In this document: positions 8,898-17,761 of the stretch, one piece after another
Layout of the letters: each line of letters opens with the position of its first letter
How positions within the stretch are numbered: the first letter of the stretch is position 1
Assembly: GCF_036186745.1 (NCBI RefSeq)
Contig: NZ_CP108086.1
Coordinates: 1,178,001-1,242,000 of the forward strand
Origin: Microbispora hainanensis
Lineage (GTDB): Bacteria > Actinomycetota > Actinomycetes > Streptosporangiales > Streptosporangiaceae
DNA: 64,000 nucleotides
Reading direction: 5' to 3'
The notes under the pieces: model-generated
The model's input: the letters and a program-made list of their open reading frames with translations, nothing else
The model's database searches: none
Told to the model about the DNA's origin: nothing
Position numbers and translations under genes: made by a program

Positions 8898-9428
8898 TCA
8901 GTGGTGGGACTCGAAGGTCTCCATGTTCGGGTTGTCCTTGAGCTTTCCGAAGATCTCGGATCCGTCGTTGATCCAGTACGGCGGAGGCCCGGGGGTGCTC
9001 GTCGCCTTGTCGAAGTCGGCGACGCCGATGAAGCAGACCATGAACCAGATCAGTTCCGCCGCGAACATCTCCGGGTGCTGCCGCGGGTGGCGTCCGCCGA
9101 CGCGACGGGACCACTTGGTCATGGCCTTGCCGAGGTCGATCCGGAAGCCGAGGGTGACGTCCGGCACGTCGGTGTCGTGGAAGGCCACCAGCAGCAGGTC
9201 CCTGTCGTCCTCCACCGCGTACGTCACCTCTTCGAAGGTGAACTCGGGCCAGAACGGCCGGTCGTGGAGGTACTCGTCCTCGGTCGGCGCGCCCGGGGAG
9301 CGGCGGTTGGTGCGGTAGCGGGCGCTCAGCAGCGACCACATGTGGTCCCGGATCACCTTGGCCAGCGCCGGGTCCCGCTCGTCGTCGTGCGCGTATGTCG
9401 TGCCGTCTGCGGCCAGGTCGCCGTTCAC
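8898..9428 (-). CDS. Uncharacterised protein in the Rieske oxygenase operon
   Basis: I do not recognise this family. The 176-residue product is soluble and rich in aromatic and acidic residues (for example RPFWPEFTFEEV, AAELIWFMVCFIGVADFDK), with no signal peptide. It begins with a GTG that overlaps the upstream reductase stop (GTGA), a strong sign of translational coupling and a role with the oxygenase system. It could be a small accessory subunit or a substrate-binding protein; it does not resemble the usual NTF2-like beta subunit of ring-hydroxylating dioxygenases. Confidence 0.7.
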   Translation of the reverse strand: MNGDLAADGTTYAHDDERDPALAKVIRDHMWSLLSARYRTNRRSPGAPTEDEYLHDRPFWPEFTFEEVTYAVEDDRDLLLVAFHDTDVPDVTLGFRIDLGKAMTKWSRRVGGRHPRQHPEMFAAELIWFMVCFIGVADFDKATSTPGPPPYWINDGSEIFGKLKDNPNMETFESHH

Positions 9429-10672
9429 CCTGCGTACGCCCCCTGAATCGTGGTTGCTTCGGACTGGATGCGCGCCTTCATGCGCATCACCGCGCGCGGC
9501 GCGTTCACTCCGGCGGCGGCGACGACGCGGCCCTCGCGGAAGTAGGTCACGAACGGGTACCCGTCCGCGCCGATCCGCTCGACGCTGACCTCGTCGTGCC
9601 CGCGCGCGTGGCCGACCATCTGGTACTTCAGGCCGTACTGGTCCGACCAGAAGTACGGCACCTCCGCGAACGGCGCGGGCTCGCGGCCCTCCAGCCCGGC
9701 CCACCAGCTCTCGACGGCGTGCCGCGCCTGCGCCGACGCGTTGCTCCAGTGCTCGACCCGCATCCGCCGCCCGAACACGGGGTGCCTCCAGTTGGCGATG
9801 TCCCCGGCCGCGAAGACGTTCGGCCGCGCGGTCCGCAGGGCCTCGTCGCAGCCGAGGCCGTCGGAGACGTCGAGCCCGGAGCCGTGCAGCCATTCGCAGG
9901 CCGTGACCGCGCCGAGCCCGAGCACGACCAGGTCGGCGCAGGTCTGCCCGCCGTCGTCGAAGGTCAGGACGACCGGGCCGTCCGGCTCGGTCGCCGACAG
10001 GCCGGTGACGGTCGTCAGCAGCCGGGTCGTCACGCCGTTGGCGTGGTGCCGGTCCAGGCAGAACCGTCCCAGGTCCTCGCCGAACACCGTGTCCATGGGC
10101 AGCCGCCCCTGCACGACCAGCTCGACCGGCAGCCCGCAGGACCGCAGCGACGCGGCGATCTCGTTGCCGACGAGACCGGCGCCGACGACCACCGTCCGGG
10201 GCCGGCCGGGCAGCCGCTCCTTGATCCGTTCGGCGTCGGCGAGCGTGCGCAGGCAGTGGACGTTGGGCAGCCCGGCGAACGCCTCCGGCAGGCGGGCGCG
10301 CGTCCCCGTGCAGACGAACAGGGCGTCGAAGGGGATCCACTCGCCGTCGGAGGGTTCTGCCGGAGCCTCGTGCGTGGGCGTGACCAGCACCCGGTCGTCG
10401 TCGGGGTCCAGCCGCGCGCACACCGCGTGGTCCACGACGCGCAGCCGCAGGCCGTGCGTGTCGAGGCCGGGCAGCCGGATGTCGTCGCGGGTGACCTTGC
10501 CCTGGATGAGTTCCTTGGACAGGGCGGGCCGGGAGTAGGGAGCGGTGCCCTCGGGCCCGCGTACCCAGACGACGTCGCCGGCGAAGCCATGCCGGGCGAG
10601 TTCGGCGACCACCCTGTGGCCGGCGAGGGACCCGCCGGCCACGACGACGGTCTGCGAGGTGGTGGCGACCAC
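9425..10672 (-). CDS. FAD-dependent ferredoxin reductase of the Rieske system
   Basis: This 415-residue NAD(P)H:ferredoxin reductase has an N-terminal FAD motif (VVVAGGSLAGHRV), a central NAD motif (VVVGAGLVGNEIA), a second FAD motif (RPNVFAAGDIANW) and a C-terminal reductase domain. It should pass electrons to the ferredoxin encoded just upstream. GTG at 10672 is chosen because GAGGAA lies just upstream within the end of the ferredoxin gene, five bases from its stop. The open frame continues far upstream but that is a shadow of the Rieske gene. Confidence 0.9.
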   Translation of the reverse strand: MVATTSQTVVVAGGSLAGHRVVAELARHGFAGDVVWVRGPEGTAPYSRPALSKELIQGKVTRDDIRLPGLDTHGLRLRVVDHAVCARLDPDDDRVLVTPTHEAPAEPSDGEWIPFDALFVCTGTRARLPEAFAGLPNVHCLRTLADAERIKERLPGRPRTVVVGAGLVGNEIAASLRSCGLPVELVVQGRLPMDTVFGEDLGRFCLDRHHANGVTTRLLTTVTGLSATEPDGPVVLTFDDGGQTCADLVVLGLGAVTACEWLHGSGLDVSDGLGCDEALRTARPNVFAAGDIANWRHPVFGRRMRVEHWSNASAQARHAVESWWAGLEGREPAPFAEVPYFWSDQYGLKYQMVGHARGHDEVSVERIGADGYPFVTYFREGRVVAAAGVNAPRAVMRMKARIQSEATTIQGAYAG

Positions 10673-10677
10673 GGCCG

Positions 10678-10872
10678 CTATTCCTCCAGGCTCAGCGCGA
10701 GGACCGGGCAGGAGGTGATCGACTGCCGGACCTGGGCCTGGATGACCGGGTCGTCGGGGATCTCGTCGACGATGTGGAGGTTCAGGTCGTCGTCGACGTC
10801 GAAGACGTCGGGGGCGATGCCCATGCACACGCCGTTTCCGTCGCACAGGGTGCGGTCGACAGTGACTTTCAT
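10678..10872 (-). CDS. [3Fe-4S]-type ferredoxin
   Basis: This 64-residue acidic ferredoxin has Cys10, Cys16 and Cys55 (followed by Pro) as cluster ligands. The position where a [4Fe-4S] ferredoxin would have its second Cys (residue 13) is Asn, which predicts a [3Fe-4S] cluster, as in ferredoxins serving P450s and some Rieske oxygenases. It sits between the oxygenase and reductase genes (33-bp and 5-bp gaps), completing a three-component electron chain. Confidence 0.9.
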   Translation of the reverse strand: MKVTVDRTLCDGNGVCMGIAPDVFDVDDDLNLHIVDEIPDDPVIQAQVRQSITSCPVLALSLEE

Positions 10873-10905
10873 GTGGATCTCCTTGAGGGCGGGAAGATGT
10901 CGCGT

Positions 10906-12123
10906 TCAGTTGGCCGCCGCGGGCTCGGTCACGCCGTCGACCAGGTTCACGTAGTCCTTGTAGCGCTTGAGCAGCCACCGGTTGAACTGGAGAAGCGACT
11001 CCTCCTGGAAGGAGTAGCGGCCGGGACGGCGGAAGCGGGAGCGCATGCCCTTCTGGAGCGACAGATCGGAGCTGGCGTCCTGCTGGTGGAACAGGACCAG
11101 GCCGTCCTGGGCGATCTTGTAGAGCTGCTCGAAGCGGGGGTGCCGGGTGGACTCCTCGGGGTACAGGTGACCGATGCGCAGGTTCATGTGGTCCGGCCCC
11201 GCGGGCAAGACGAGGTAGTAGAACAGACCCTCGGGAACCGCCCCGAATCCCAGGTTCGGGGGGACCGAGGCGAAGATGACCTGGTTGCGCTCCTTCTCGC
11301 CGAGCGTCGGGATGATCGGGAGCAGGGCCTTGGTGGTCGCGTTGAAGCCGGCGTCCGGGTGGTAGAAGCCGGTCGGGTGGTAGACCGCGCCCTCGTCGGG
11401 GTCGAGGTCCACGAAGCTGGTGAGCCTGACGTGCGCGAAGTCGTGCAGCATGCCGTGGAGGTAGGCGCTGTGGTAGGGCTCGATGCCGTTTTCGAGCTGC
11501 GCCTTCCAGTTCCAGTTGTTGCCGCGCAGCTCCGCGACGGGCATGCTCACCATCTCGTCGATGTGGTAGTTCTCCAGCTCCTTGGTGAGCTTGGTGAGCG
11601 TGGGCGCGAGCGGCTTCGCGTTCGGGTCGAGATTGGTGAAGACGAAGCCGTTCCAGATCTCGACCCGGTGCGAGGGCAGGTACGCCTCCGCCTTCAGGTT
11701 CTTCAGGCCGACGGTGTCGTTCATGGACGGCGCCGCGATGAGGGAGCCGTCCAGCCCGTACGTCCAGGCGTGGAAGGGGCAGCGGAAGAGCCTGCCGGTG
11801 TTCCCCGACCCCTCGCACACCAGGTGGGCCCGGTGTGCGCAGACCGGGGTGAGGACCCGAATCTCCATGTCCTTGCCGCGGACCATCATCAGGGGCTCGT
11901 CGCCCATGTCGATGCGCACGAAGTCACCCGGCTTCGGGATCTCGTCGACGCGGCCGAGGCACAGCCACTGGCGCATGAAGATCGCCTCTTGCTCGAAGGC
12001 GTAGAACTCCGGATCGACGTAGCACTCGCGAGGGAGGTTCCAGCCGGTGGCCATGTCCCGGGAGCCCTCTTCGATGACCTTGAGGATGCGCCGGATGTTC
12101 TCGGAGACGGGTGCAAGACCCAT
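10906..12123 (-). CDS. Rieske non-haem iron oxygenase, alpha subunit
   Basis: This 405-residue protein has an N-terminal Rieske [2Fe-2S] domain with Cys95-x-His97 and Cys115-x2-His118, and a C-terminal catalytic domain with His218 and His223 (IEPYHSAYLHG) as mononuclear iron ligands. Such enzymes hydroxylate rings, N- or O-demethylate, or oxidise quaternary amines. No beta subunit is encoded, so a homotrimer is likely. ATG at 12123 follows AAGGAG. The NCS2 permease upstream suggests a nucleobase-like substrate; that is inference. Confidence 0.9.
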   Translation of the reverse strand: MGLAPVSENIRRILKVIEEGSRDMATGWNLPRECYVDPEFYAFEQEAIFMRQWLCLGRVDEIPKPGDFVRIDMGDEPLMMVRGKDMEIRVLTPVCAHRAHLVCEGSGNTGRLFRCPFHAWTYGLDGSLIAAPSMNDTVGLKNLKAEAYLPSHRVEIWNGFVFTNLDPNAKPLAPTLTKLTKELENYHIDEMVSMPVAELRGNNWNWKAQLENGIEPYHSAYLHGMLHDFAHVRLTSFVDLDPDEGAVYHPTGFYHPDAGFNATTKALLPIIPTLGEKERNQVIFASVPPNLGFGAVPEGLFYYLVLPAGPDHMNLRIGHLYPEESTRHPRFEQLYKIAQDGLVLFHQQDASSDLSLQKGMRSRFRRPGRYSFQEESLLQFNRWLLKRYKDYVNLVDGVTEPAAAN

Positions 12124-12167
12124 GGTTCGGATGCTCCTTACGTGTGATGTGTCGCGGCGGGCGCGAA

Positions 12168-13586
12168 TCAGGCCGTGCCGTCCGCCGCCGTGGCGGCGGT
12201 CCCGGGCGCCTCGGCGGCCCCGGGGGCCTCGGGGGCCTGTGGAACGGGCGTGCCCGCTCGGACCAGCAGGTGGTTGAAGAGCAGGTTGAGCAGGAAGGCC
12301 GCCAGCACCGTGACCGTGACGGCGCTGCCGAGGATGAACTGCGTGTCCTGGTTGAAGTTCTGGTAGATACCCGGCACCGCCACCGGCAGCATCCCCAGGC
12401 CGAGGGAGACGGCGACGATGAGCAGGTTCTGGTTCCCGGTGAAGTCGACTCTCTGCAGCATCTGGATGCCGACGGCCCCCGTCATGGCGAACATGACCAG
12501 GCCGGCGCCGCCGATGACGGGTCCCGGCAGGCTGGCGACGACCTCGCCGAGCTTGGGGATGGCACCCATGATCATCAGCAGCACGCCGGTGACGGTGATG
12601 ACGTACCGGCTGCTGACCTTCGTCAGGCTGATCAGTCCCACGTTCTGGCCGAACGTGGAGTCGGGCACCGAGTTCATGAACCCGGCCAGTACGGCGGACA
12701 GGCCGTCGGTGGCCAGTCCCCGGGCCATGTCCTTGTCGGTGACGCGCTTGCCGACCGCGTCGCCGATGGCCAGCACGCACGCGGTCATCTCGCAGAAGAC
12801 CACCACCATGGCGACGCACATCGCGAGGATCGGCACGAGCCGGAACTCCGGCGCGCCGAAGTGCAGCGGCGTCGAGAAGCCGAACCACTTGGCGCCGGCC
12901 ACGGAGGAGAAGTCGGTGATGCCCATGATCGCCGCGATCACCGTGCCGATCGCCAGGCCGAACAGCACCGAGATGTTCCGGAGGAACCCGGTGAACAGGC
13001 GGTTGGCCAGCACGATGATCACGACGACGGCGAAGGCCAGGAGGATGTACCGCACGCTCGCGTAGTCCGGCGACTGCGGGTCGGACCCGGTGATCAGGTC
13101 GGCGCTGACCTTGACCAGCGAGAGCCCGATGATCGTGATCACGCAGCCCGTGACCAGCGTCGGGAAGAACCGCAGCACCTTGGAGAACGGCCGGGCGATC
13201 AGTATTCCGAAGACGCCTGCCGCGATCATCGAGCCGTACATGGTCGGCATGCCGTACTCGGAGCCGACGAGCATCATCGGGGTGAGGAAGGTGAAGGAGG
13301 CTCCCGCGACCACCGGCATGCGGATGCCGAAGAAGCGGGTGAGGCCGACGCTCTGGATGACGGTGGCGATGCCCGCCACGAGCAGATCGGCATTGACGAT
13401 CAGTGCGATGGTGTGCGTCTCAAGTTTGAGCACCGTGCCGAGCACGAGCGGAACCGCGACGCAGCCCGCATACATGATCAACATGTGCTGCAGGCCGAAG
13501 AAGAAGAGTCGGGGCGCAGGAAGGACTTCGTCCACCGGATGGCGGTCGGAAGCCGTTGATTTGGGTGCACGGGTGGAAGGTGACAC
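12168..13586 (-). CDS. NCS2 family nucleobase:cation symporter (xanthine/uracil permease)
   Basis: This 472-residue membrane protein has many hydrophobic segments and the NCS2 signature FGQNVGLISLTK. The family imports uracil, xanthine, urate or related heterocycles with protons. GTG at 13586 is preferred over an upstream Met because AGGAG lies just upstream and the residues before it are non-conserved. It heads the leftward operon that continues into the Rieske genes, with a long leader (13587-13767). The C-terminus is Ala/Pro rich. The substrate cannot be assigned within the family. Confidence 0.9.
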   Translation of the reverse strand: MSPSTRAPKSTASDRHPVDEVLPAPRLFFFGLQHMLIMYAGCVAVPLVLGTVLKLETHTIALIVNADLLVAGIATVIQSVGLTRFFGIRMPVVAGASFTFLTPMMLVGSEYGMPTMYGSMIAAGVFGILIARPFSKVLRFFPTLVTGCVITIIGLSLVKVSADLITGSDPQSPDYASVRYILLAFAVVVIIVLANRLFTGFLRNISVLFGLAIGTVIAAIMGITDFSSVAGAKWFGFSTPLHFGAPEFRLVPILAMCVAMVVVFCEMTACVLAIGDAVGKRVTDKDMARGLATDGLSAVLAGFMNSVPDSTFGQNVGLISLTKVSSRYVITVTGVLLMIMGAIPKLGEVVASLPGPVIGGAGLVMFAMTGAVGIQMLQRVDFTGNQNLLIVAVSLGLGMLPVAVPGIYQNFNQDTQFILGSAVTVTVLAAFLLNLLFNHLLVRAGTPVPQAPEAPGAAEAPGTAATAADGTA

Positions 13587-13767
13587 GGCGGTCTCCTGGC
13601 ACTGAGTGAACGCCCCCTGGTCCCTCCGCCGGCGTTGACGAGCCAAGGTTCGGAGCTATGGGCAGGCGTGCGACGCCCCTGGGCGAGCAGGGTCGTCTGA
13701 GATCCGACGGAGCCGGTTTCCCCCATCGGGAACGGTCACGGTGGGTATCCGGTGCGCCGGTACCAGG

Positions 13768-13796
13768 AGGGTAAGGCGGCCCAAAAGGGGTGTCAA
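13768..13796 (-). promoter_or_regulatory. Candidate sigma-70-type promoter of the permease-Rieske operon
   Basis: On the minus strand TTGACA (13796-13791) and TACCCT (13773-13768) are 17 bp apart. The leader would be about 180 nt long; it contains G-rich and C-rich stretches that could fold, but I recognise no known riboswitch. Confidence 0.5.
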
Positions 13797-13836
13797 TGAC
13801 CAGTTTTCACTTGTTTTCAGTCGCAGAGGGTGCTTA

Positions 13837-13856
13837 GGATCCTGTATACAGTATCC
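13837..13856. promoter_or_regulatory. Palindromic operator in the divergent intergenic region
   Basis: GGATCCTGTATACAGTATCC is palindromic except for one mismatched pair and extends outward as AGGAT/ATCCT. It overlaps a candidate -10 (TAGGAT, 13835-13840, 18 bp after TTGTTT) of the rightward operon and lies 40 bp upstream of the leftward -35. TGTATACA-type sites are typical of GntR/FadR-subfamily regulators, and one is encoded two genes downstream. Confidence 0.65.
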
Positions 13857-13884
13857 TCAATGACCCCCTCTGAGCGGAGGCATC

Positions 13885-14631
13885 GTGCGGCCGACCGCCC
13901 GGCGAATAGGCATGATCACCCCGTCGTCCAACACCGTCGTCGAACCGATGACCGGCGCGCTGCTCGCCGGCCGGGACGACGTCTCGGTCCACTTCACCCG
14001 ACTGCGGGTCACGAGCATCAGCCTCGACGCCGCCGACACCCGTCAGTTCGCCCCCGAATCGTTCGTCGACGCGGCCCGCCTCCTCGGCGACGCGCGTGTC
14101 GACGTCGTCGCCTGGAACGGCACCTCCGGCTCCTGGCTCGGCCCGGGCGGGGACGAGCGGCTGTGCCGCGAGATGGAACAAGCCGCCGGCGCCCCCGCCA
14201 CGACCTCGACGCTGGCCGTCCTCGCCGCCCTGCGCGCCTTGGCGGCCCGGCGCACCGGTCTGCTCACGCCGTACACGCGGGACGTCGGCGACGCCATCGC
14301 CGCGCACTACGCCGATCACGGCTTCCCCGTGCACGCGGCCCGCCACTTCGGCCGCACCACCAACTACGACTTCGCCCTGCTCGGGGACGCCGAGCTGGAC
14401 GAGGCCTTCGACGCGCTCGTCACGGCGGGCTGCGACGCGGTCGCCGTGGTATGCACCAACCTGCGCGCCGCACACCTGGCCGCCCGGTGGGAACACCGCA
14501 GTGGCGTCCCGGTCATCGACAGCGTCGCCGCGACGCTGTGGCAGGCCCTCGCCCTGGCCGGGGACGCGAGACCGATCACCGGGTACGGGCGCTTACTGGC
14601 CCACCCGCCCGCAGTCCAGACGCAGAGATGA
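13885..14631 (+). CDS. Arylmalonate decarboxylase / maleate isomerase-like protein (Asp/Glu racemase fold)
   Basis: This 248-residue protein starts with [16 protein letters not shown] as in maleate isomerases and has [12 protein letters not shown] and GYGRLL segments. Two-cysteine members carry a Cys before TSGS; here it is Gly79 ([10 protein letters not shown]), while the second Cys is kept (Cys190 in VVCTNLRA). One Gly and one Cys is the arrangement of arylmalonate decarboxylase, a cofactor-free decarboxylase of disubstituted malonates. Racemase activity is therefore unlikely. The GTG start follows GGAGG. The stop overlaps the next ATG (ATGA), so it is coupled to the CE4 hydrolase gene. Confidence 0.75.
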   Translation: MRPTARRIGMITPSSNTVVEPMTGALLAGRDDVSVHFTRLRVTSISLDAADTRQFAPESFVDAARLLGDARVDVVAWNGTSGSWLGPGGDERLCREMEQAAGAPATTSTLAVLAALRALAARRTGLLTPYTRDVGDAIAAHYADHGFPVHAARHFGRTTNYDFALLGDAELDEAFDALVTAGCDAVAVVCTNLRAAHLAARWEHRSGVPVIDSVAATLWQALALAGDARPITGYGRLLAHPPAVQTQR

Positions 14632-14639
14632 GGAAGACC

Positions 14640-15587
14640 ATGGCCAAGGACATCAAGATCCTTATCGGAGTCGACGTCGACGCGGTCGCCGGCTGGCTCG
14701 GCTCGTACGGCGGCGAGGACTCGCCCAACGACATCCAGCGCGGGGTGTTCGCCGGCGAGGTGGGCACCCCCCGGCTGCTCCAGCTCTTCGAGCGGTACGG
14801 CCTGCGCACGACCTGGTTCATCCCGGGCCACTCCATCGAGACCTTCCCCGAGCAGATGGCGGCCGTCGCCGAGGCGGGGCACGAGATCGGAGCGCACGGC
14901 TACTCGCACGAGAACCCCATCGACATGTCACCGGAGCAGGAGCGGGACGTGCTCGGCCGCTGCGTCGAGCTCATCCAGGGCCTGTGGGGGCGTCCGCCGC
15001 GCGGCTACGTGGCGCCGTGGTGGGAGATGAGCCGCCACACCGCGGCCCTGCTGAAGGAGTTCGGCTTCTCCTACGACCACTCGCAGAACTACAACGACTT
15101 CCATCCCTTCTACGCCCGCGTCGGCGACGAGTGGACGAAGATCGACTACAGCCGCCGGGCCGAGGACTGGATGAAGCCCCTCACCCACGGCGCCGAGGTC
15201 GACCTCGTGGAGTTCTGCGGCAACTGGTACGTCGACGACCTGCCGCCGATGATGTTCGTCAAGAAGTCCCCCAACAGCCACGGCTTCGTCAGCCCGCACG
15301 ATGTGGAACGGCTGTGGCGCGACCAGTTCGAGTGGGTCTACCGCGAGTTCGACTACGCGGTCTTCCCCATGACCCTGCACCCCGACGTGTCCGGCCGGCC
15401 GCAGGTCCTGCTGATGCTCGAGCGGCTCTTCGACAGCTGGCTCGGCCTGCCCGGCGTCGAGTTCACCACGTTCGACGCGGCGGCCGACGACTTCCGGCGG
15501 CGTTATCCTTTCGACGGCGCCGAGCGGCCCGCGCCGGTCGGCACCGGTCCGGGACCGAGGCGGAAGACCGGGGAGACGGCCCTGTGA
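14640..15587 (+). CDS. CE4 polysaccharide deacetylase-fold hydrolase (HpPgdA / cyclic imidase-like)
   Basis: This 315-residue NodB-fold protein has no signal peptide. Metal ligands are visible as Asp14 (GVDVDA), His86 and His90 ([10 protein letters not shown]), and [11 protein letters not shown] lines the active site. Lack of export and this subtype point away from cell-wall deacetylation and towards cytosolic imidase- or allantoinase-like hydrolysis, which fits an amidase- and permease-containing cluster. An alternative ATG at 14628 overlaps the previous stop; 14640 is preferred since GAGGAAG precedes it. It overlaps the GntR gene by 4 bp (GTGA). Confidence 0.8.
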   Translation: MAKDIKILIGVDVDAVAGWLGSYGGEDSPNDIQRGVFAGEVGTPRLLQLFERYGLRTTWFIPGHSIETFPEQMAAVAEAGHEIGAHGYSHENPIDMSPEQERDVLGRCVELIQGLWGRPPRGYVAPWWEMSRHTAALLKEFGFSYDHSQNYNDFHPFYARVGDEWTKIDYSRRAEDWMKPLTHGAEVDLVEFCGNWYVDDLPPMMFVKKSPNSHGFVSPHDVERLWRDQFEWVYREFDYAVFPMTLHPDVSGRPQVLLMLERLFDSWLGLPGVEFTTFDAAADDFRRRYPFDGAERPAPVGTGPGPRRKTGETAL

Positions 15588-16279
15588 GCAGGCAGGCGGA
15601 CGCGCCGGGTGCGTTCGACATCGACGCCGACTACAAGCCGCTCCGGGACCGCGTACGCGACGAGCTGCGCCAGCGCATCATCGACGACGTCTACCCCGCG
15701 GGAACGCGACTGGTCGAGACCGAGATCGCCGCCCAGCTCGGGGTCTCCCGGCTGCCGGTGCGGGAGGCGATCCGGGCCCTGGAGAGCGAGGGCTTCGTCA
15801 AGACGGTCCCCCGGCGGGGCGCGGTCGTCGTGGAGCTGTCGGAGCAGGACGTCGAGGAGCTGTTCGACGTGCGCGAGTCGCTGGAGGTCCTGGCCAGCCG
15901 GCAGGCCGCGACGCGGGCCACCAAGGCCGAGCTGCGCCGCGTCCGGAGCATCCTGACCCGGGCGCGCAAGGCGCTCGACGCCGGAGACCGCATCGCCCTC
16001 GGCAAGGCCAACGAGGCCTTCCACGACGAGATACTCAAGCTGTCCCACAACACCCTGCTGCAGTCCCTGCTGGAGCCCCTGCAGGGGCGCCTGCACTGGC
16101 TGCTGCGGCAGACGGGCGACCCATACGACCTGTTCGAGGAGCATTCGGCGTGGTTCGAGGCGATCGCCTCGGGCTCGGCCGACCTCGCCGCCGAACGCGC
16201 CCGCGAGCACGCCCGGCTGAACCGGGAGATCGTGCGCAAGCTCCTGGCCGAACGGCAGCGCCAGACGCCTTCGGCGTAA
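15584..16279 (+). CDS. GntR family transcriptional regulator, FCD subgroup
   Basis: This 231-residue regulator has an N-terminal winged helix-turn-helix (about 20-85; [20 protein letters not shown]) and an all-helical FCD ligand domain (about 95-220) with conserved His and Asp positions that often bind a metal and a carboxylate effector. It lies inside the operon with a 4-bp overlap to the gene before it. The palindrome at 13837-13856 is its likely operator, giving repression relieved by a pathway acid. Confidence 0.85.
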   Translation: MSRQADAPGAFDIDADYKPLRDRVRDELRQRIIDDVYPAGTRLVETEIAAQLGVSRLPVREAIRALESEGFVKTVPRRGAVVVELSEQDVEELFDVRESLEVLASRQAATRATKAELRRVRSILTRARKALDAGDRIALGKANEAFHDEILKLSHNTLLQSLLEPLQGRLHWLLRQTGDPYDLFEEHSAWFEAIASGSADLAAERAREHARLNREIVRKLLAERQRQTPSA

Positions 16280-16402
16280 CACCACGACCCGGACGCGACC
16301 GCCCGGCGCGAGCACACCGCCCCCCATCCGGGTCGCTCCCCGTTCATCGCGCGGCCACGTCGTCGCCGCGCCTTCCTCCCCCTCCCGCTCAGGAGTACCA
16401 CC

Positions 16403-17761
16403 ATGTCCAATGCCACCCCGCCGTCCGGCGCCACCCTGCCGTCCGGCGCCACCCTGCCGTCCGGCGCCACCCCGCCGTCCGGCGCCGCCCCGGCGTCCGA
16501 CCCCACGCAGGCGACCCTCGACGCCCTGAACGGCACCGAGGTCCGTCTGCGCCGCGTCTGCAAGGCGCGGGACGCCACCGACCGGGTCGGGCCCCGGCGT
16601 TTCCTGCACGCCGGGCCGCCGATCGACCTGGCCGACGTCACCGGGCCCATGCGCGGCGCGATCATCGCGGGCCTGCTGCTGGAGAAGGAGGCCGCGACCG
16701 TCGCCGAGGCCGAGGCGATCATCGACGCCGGCGAGGTGACCATCAGCCCCTGTCACGACGCCAACGCCGTCGGGGCGATGGCCGGGGTCGTCACGCCGAG
16801 CACGCCCGTCGTGGTCGCCGAGGCCACGGGCGGCATCACGACGTTCTCCCCCCTGAACGAGGGGATCGGCGGCGCGATGCGCTACGGGTCGTACGACGAG
16901 GGGACGCTCTCGCGGCTGCGGTGGCTCGGCGACGTGCTCGCCCCCGCCCTCGACGAGGCCGTGCGGCGCAGCGACCCCCTCGACCTGATCGCCCTGGTGG
17001 CCGAGGGGCTGCGACGCGGCGACGACTGCCACAACCGGCTGGTCGCGACCAGCGCGGCCCTGCTCGCGGCGCTCACCCCCGGCCTGCTGCGCGCCCCCCT
17101 GGACCGTACGGACGCCGCGGACGTCGTCGCGTTCATCTCGGGCAACGGGCACTTCGCGCTGCCCTTCGCGATCTCGGCGGCCAAGGCGGTGACGGTCGCC
17201 GCCGGGGGGATCCCGGGCAGTCCGATCGTGACGGCCATGGCGAGCAACGGGCGGGAGTTCGGCATCCGCGTCAGCGGGCTCGGCGACCGCTGGTTCACCG
17301 TGCCCGCGCCGATCGGCGACCCGGTTCTGCTGGACGGGGCGACCATCGACGACGTCAACCCGACCATGGGCGACTCGATGATCGCCGAGACGGCCGGCTT
17401 CGGCGCGTTCGCGATGACCGCCGCGCCGGCGATCATGTCCTTCGTCGGCGGCGACATGGCCCGCGCCATGGAGATCACCCGGAGCATGCGGACCGTCTGC
17501 GCCGGCACGAGCCGGCGTTTCCTCATCCCCGGTGAGGACTTCCGGGGGACGCCGCTCGGCATCGACGTGCACCGGGTGCGCGCGACCGGCGTCGAACCCG
17601 TCATCAACAACGGCCTCGCGCACCGGGAGCCCGGACGCGGCCGGGTCGGAGCCGGGATCACTCCCATCCCGGTGGAGCCCTTCGCGGCGGCGAGCCGGGC
17701 GCTGGAGGAGGCCGGCTTCGCGCCGTCCGGCGTGGCCGGGGAACCGGAGACGCGCGCGTGA
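16403..17761 (+). CDS. DUF1116 protein (AllG/YlbE-like carbamoyltransferase component)
   Basis: This 452-residue protein carries the DUF1116 hallmarks: ISPCHDANAVGAMAGV, EATGG...NEGIGGAMRYGSY, CHNRL, and an NGHFALPFAISAAK segment. In E. coli the DUF1116 protein YlbE (AllG) acts with FdrA (AllF) and AllH in oxamate carbamoyl transfer at the end of allantoin use; neither partner is in this window. The N-terminus has four near-copies of a Pro-Ser-Gly-Ala-Thr unit from a 15-bp repeat, likely a disordered extension. The 123-bp gap before it is the longest in the operon. Its last four bases overlap the amidase start. Confidence 0.8.
   Translation: MSNATPPSGATLPSGATLPSGATPPSGAAPASDPTQATLDALNGTEVRLRRVCKARDATDRVGPRRFLHAGPPIDLADVTGPMRGAIIAGLLLEKEAATVAEAEAIIDAGEVTISPCHDANAVGAMAGVVTPSTPVVVAEATGGITTFSPLNEGIGGAMRYGSYDEGTLSRLRWLGDVLAPALDEAVRRSDPLDLIALVAEGLRRGDDCHNRLVATSAALLAALTPGLLRAPLDRTDAADVVAFISGNGHFALPFAISAAKAVTVAAGGIPGSPIVTAMASNGREFGIRVSGLGDRWFTVPAPIGDPVLLDGATIDDVNPTMGDSMIAETAGFGAFAMTAAPAIMSFVGGDMARAMEITRSMRTVCAGTSRRFLIPGEDFRGTPLGIDVHRVRATGVEPVINNGLAHREPGRGRVGAGITPIPVEPFAAASRALEEAGFAPSGVAGEPETRA

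Noticed and set aside
13587..13767. Riboswitch in the permease leader
   Set aside because: No match to purine, xanthine, preQ1 or guanidine riboswitch cores could be made by eye; recorded only as a long leader.
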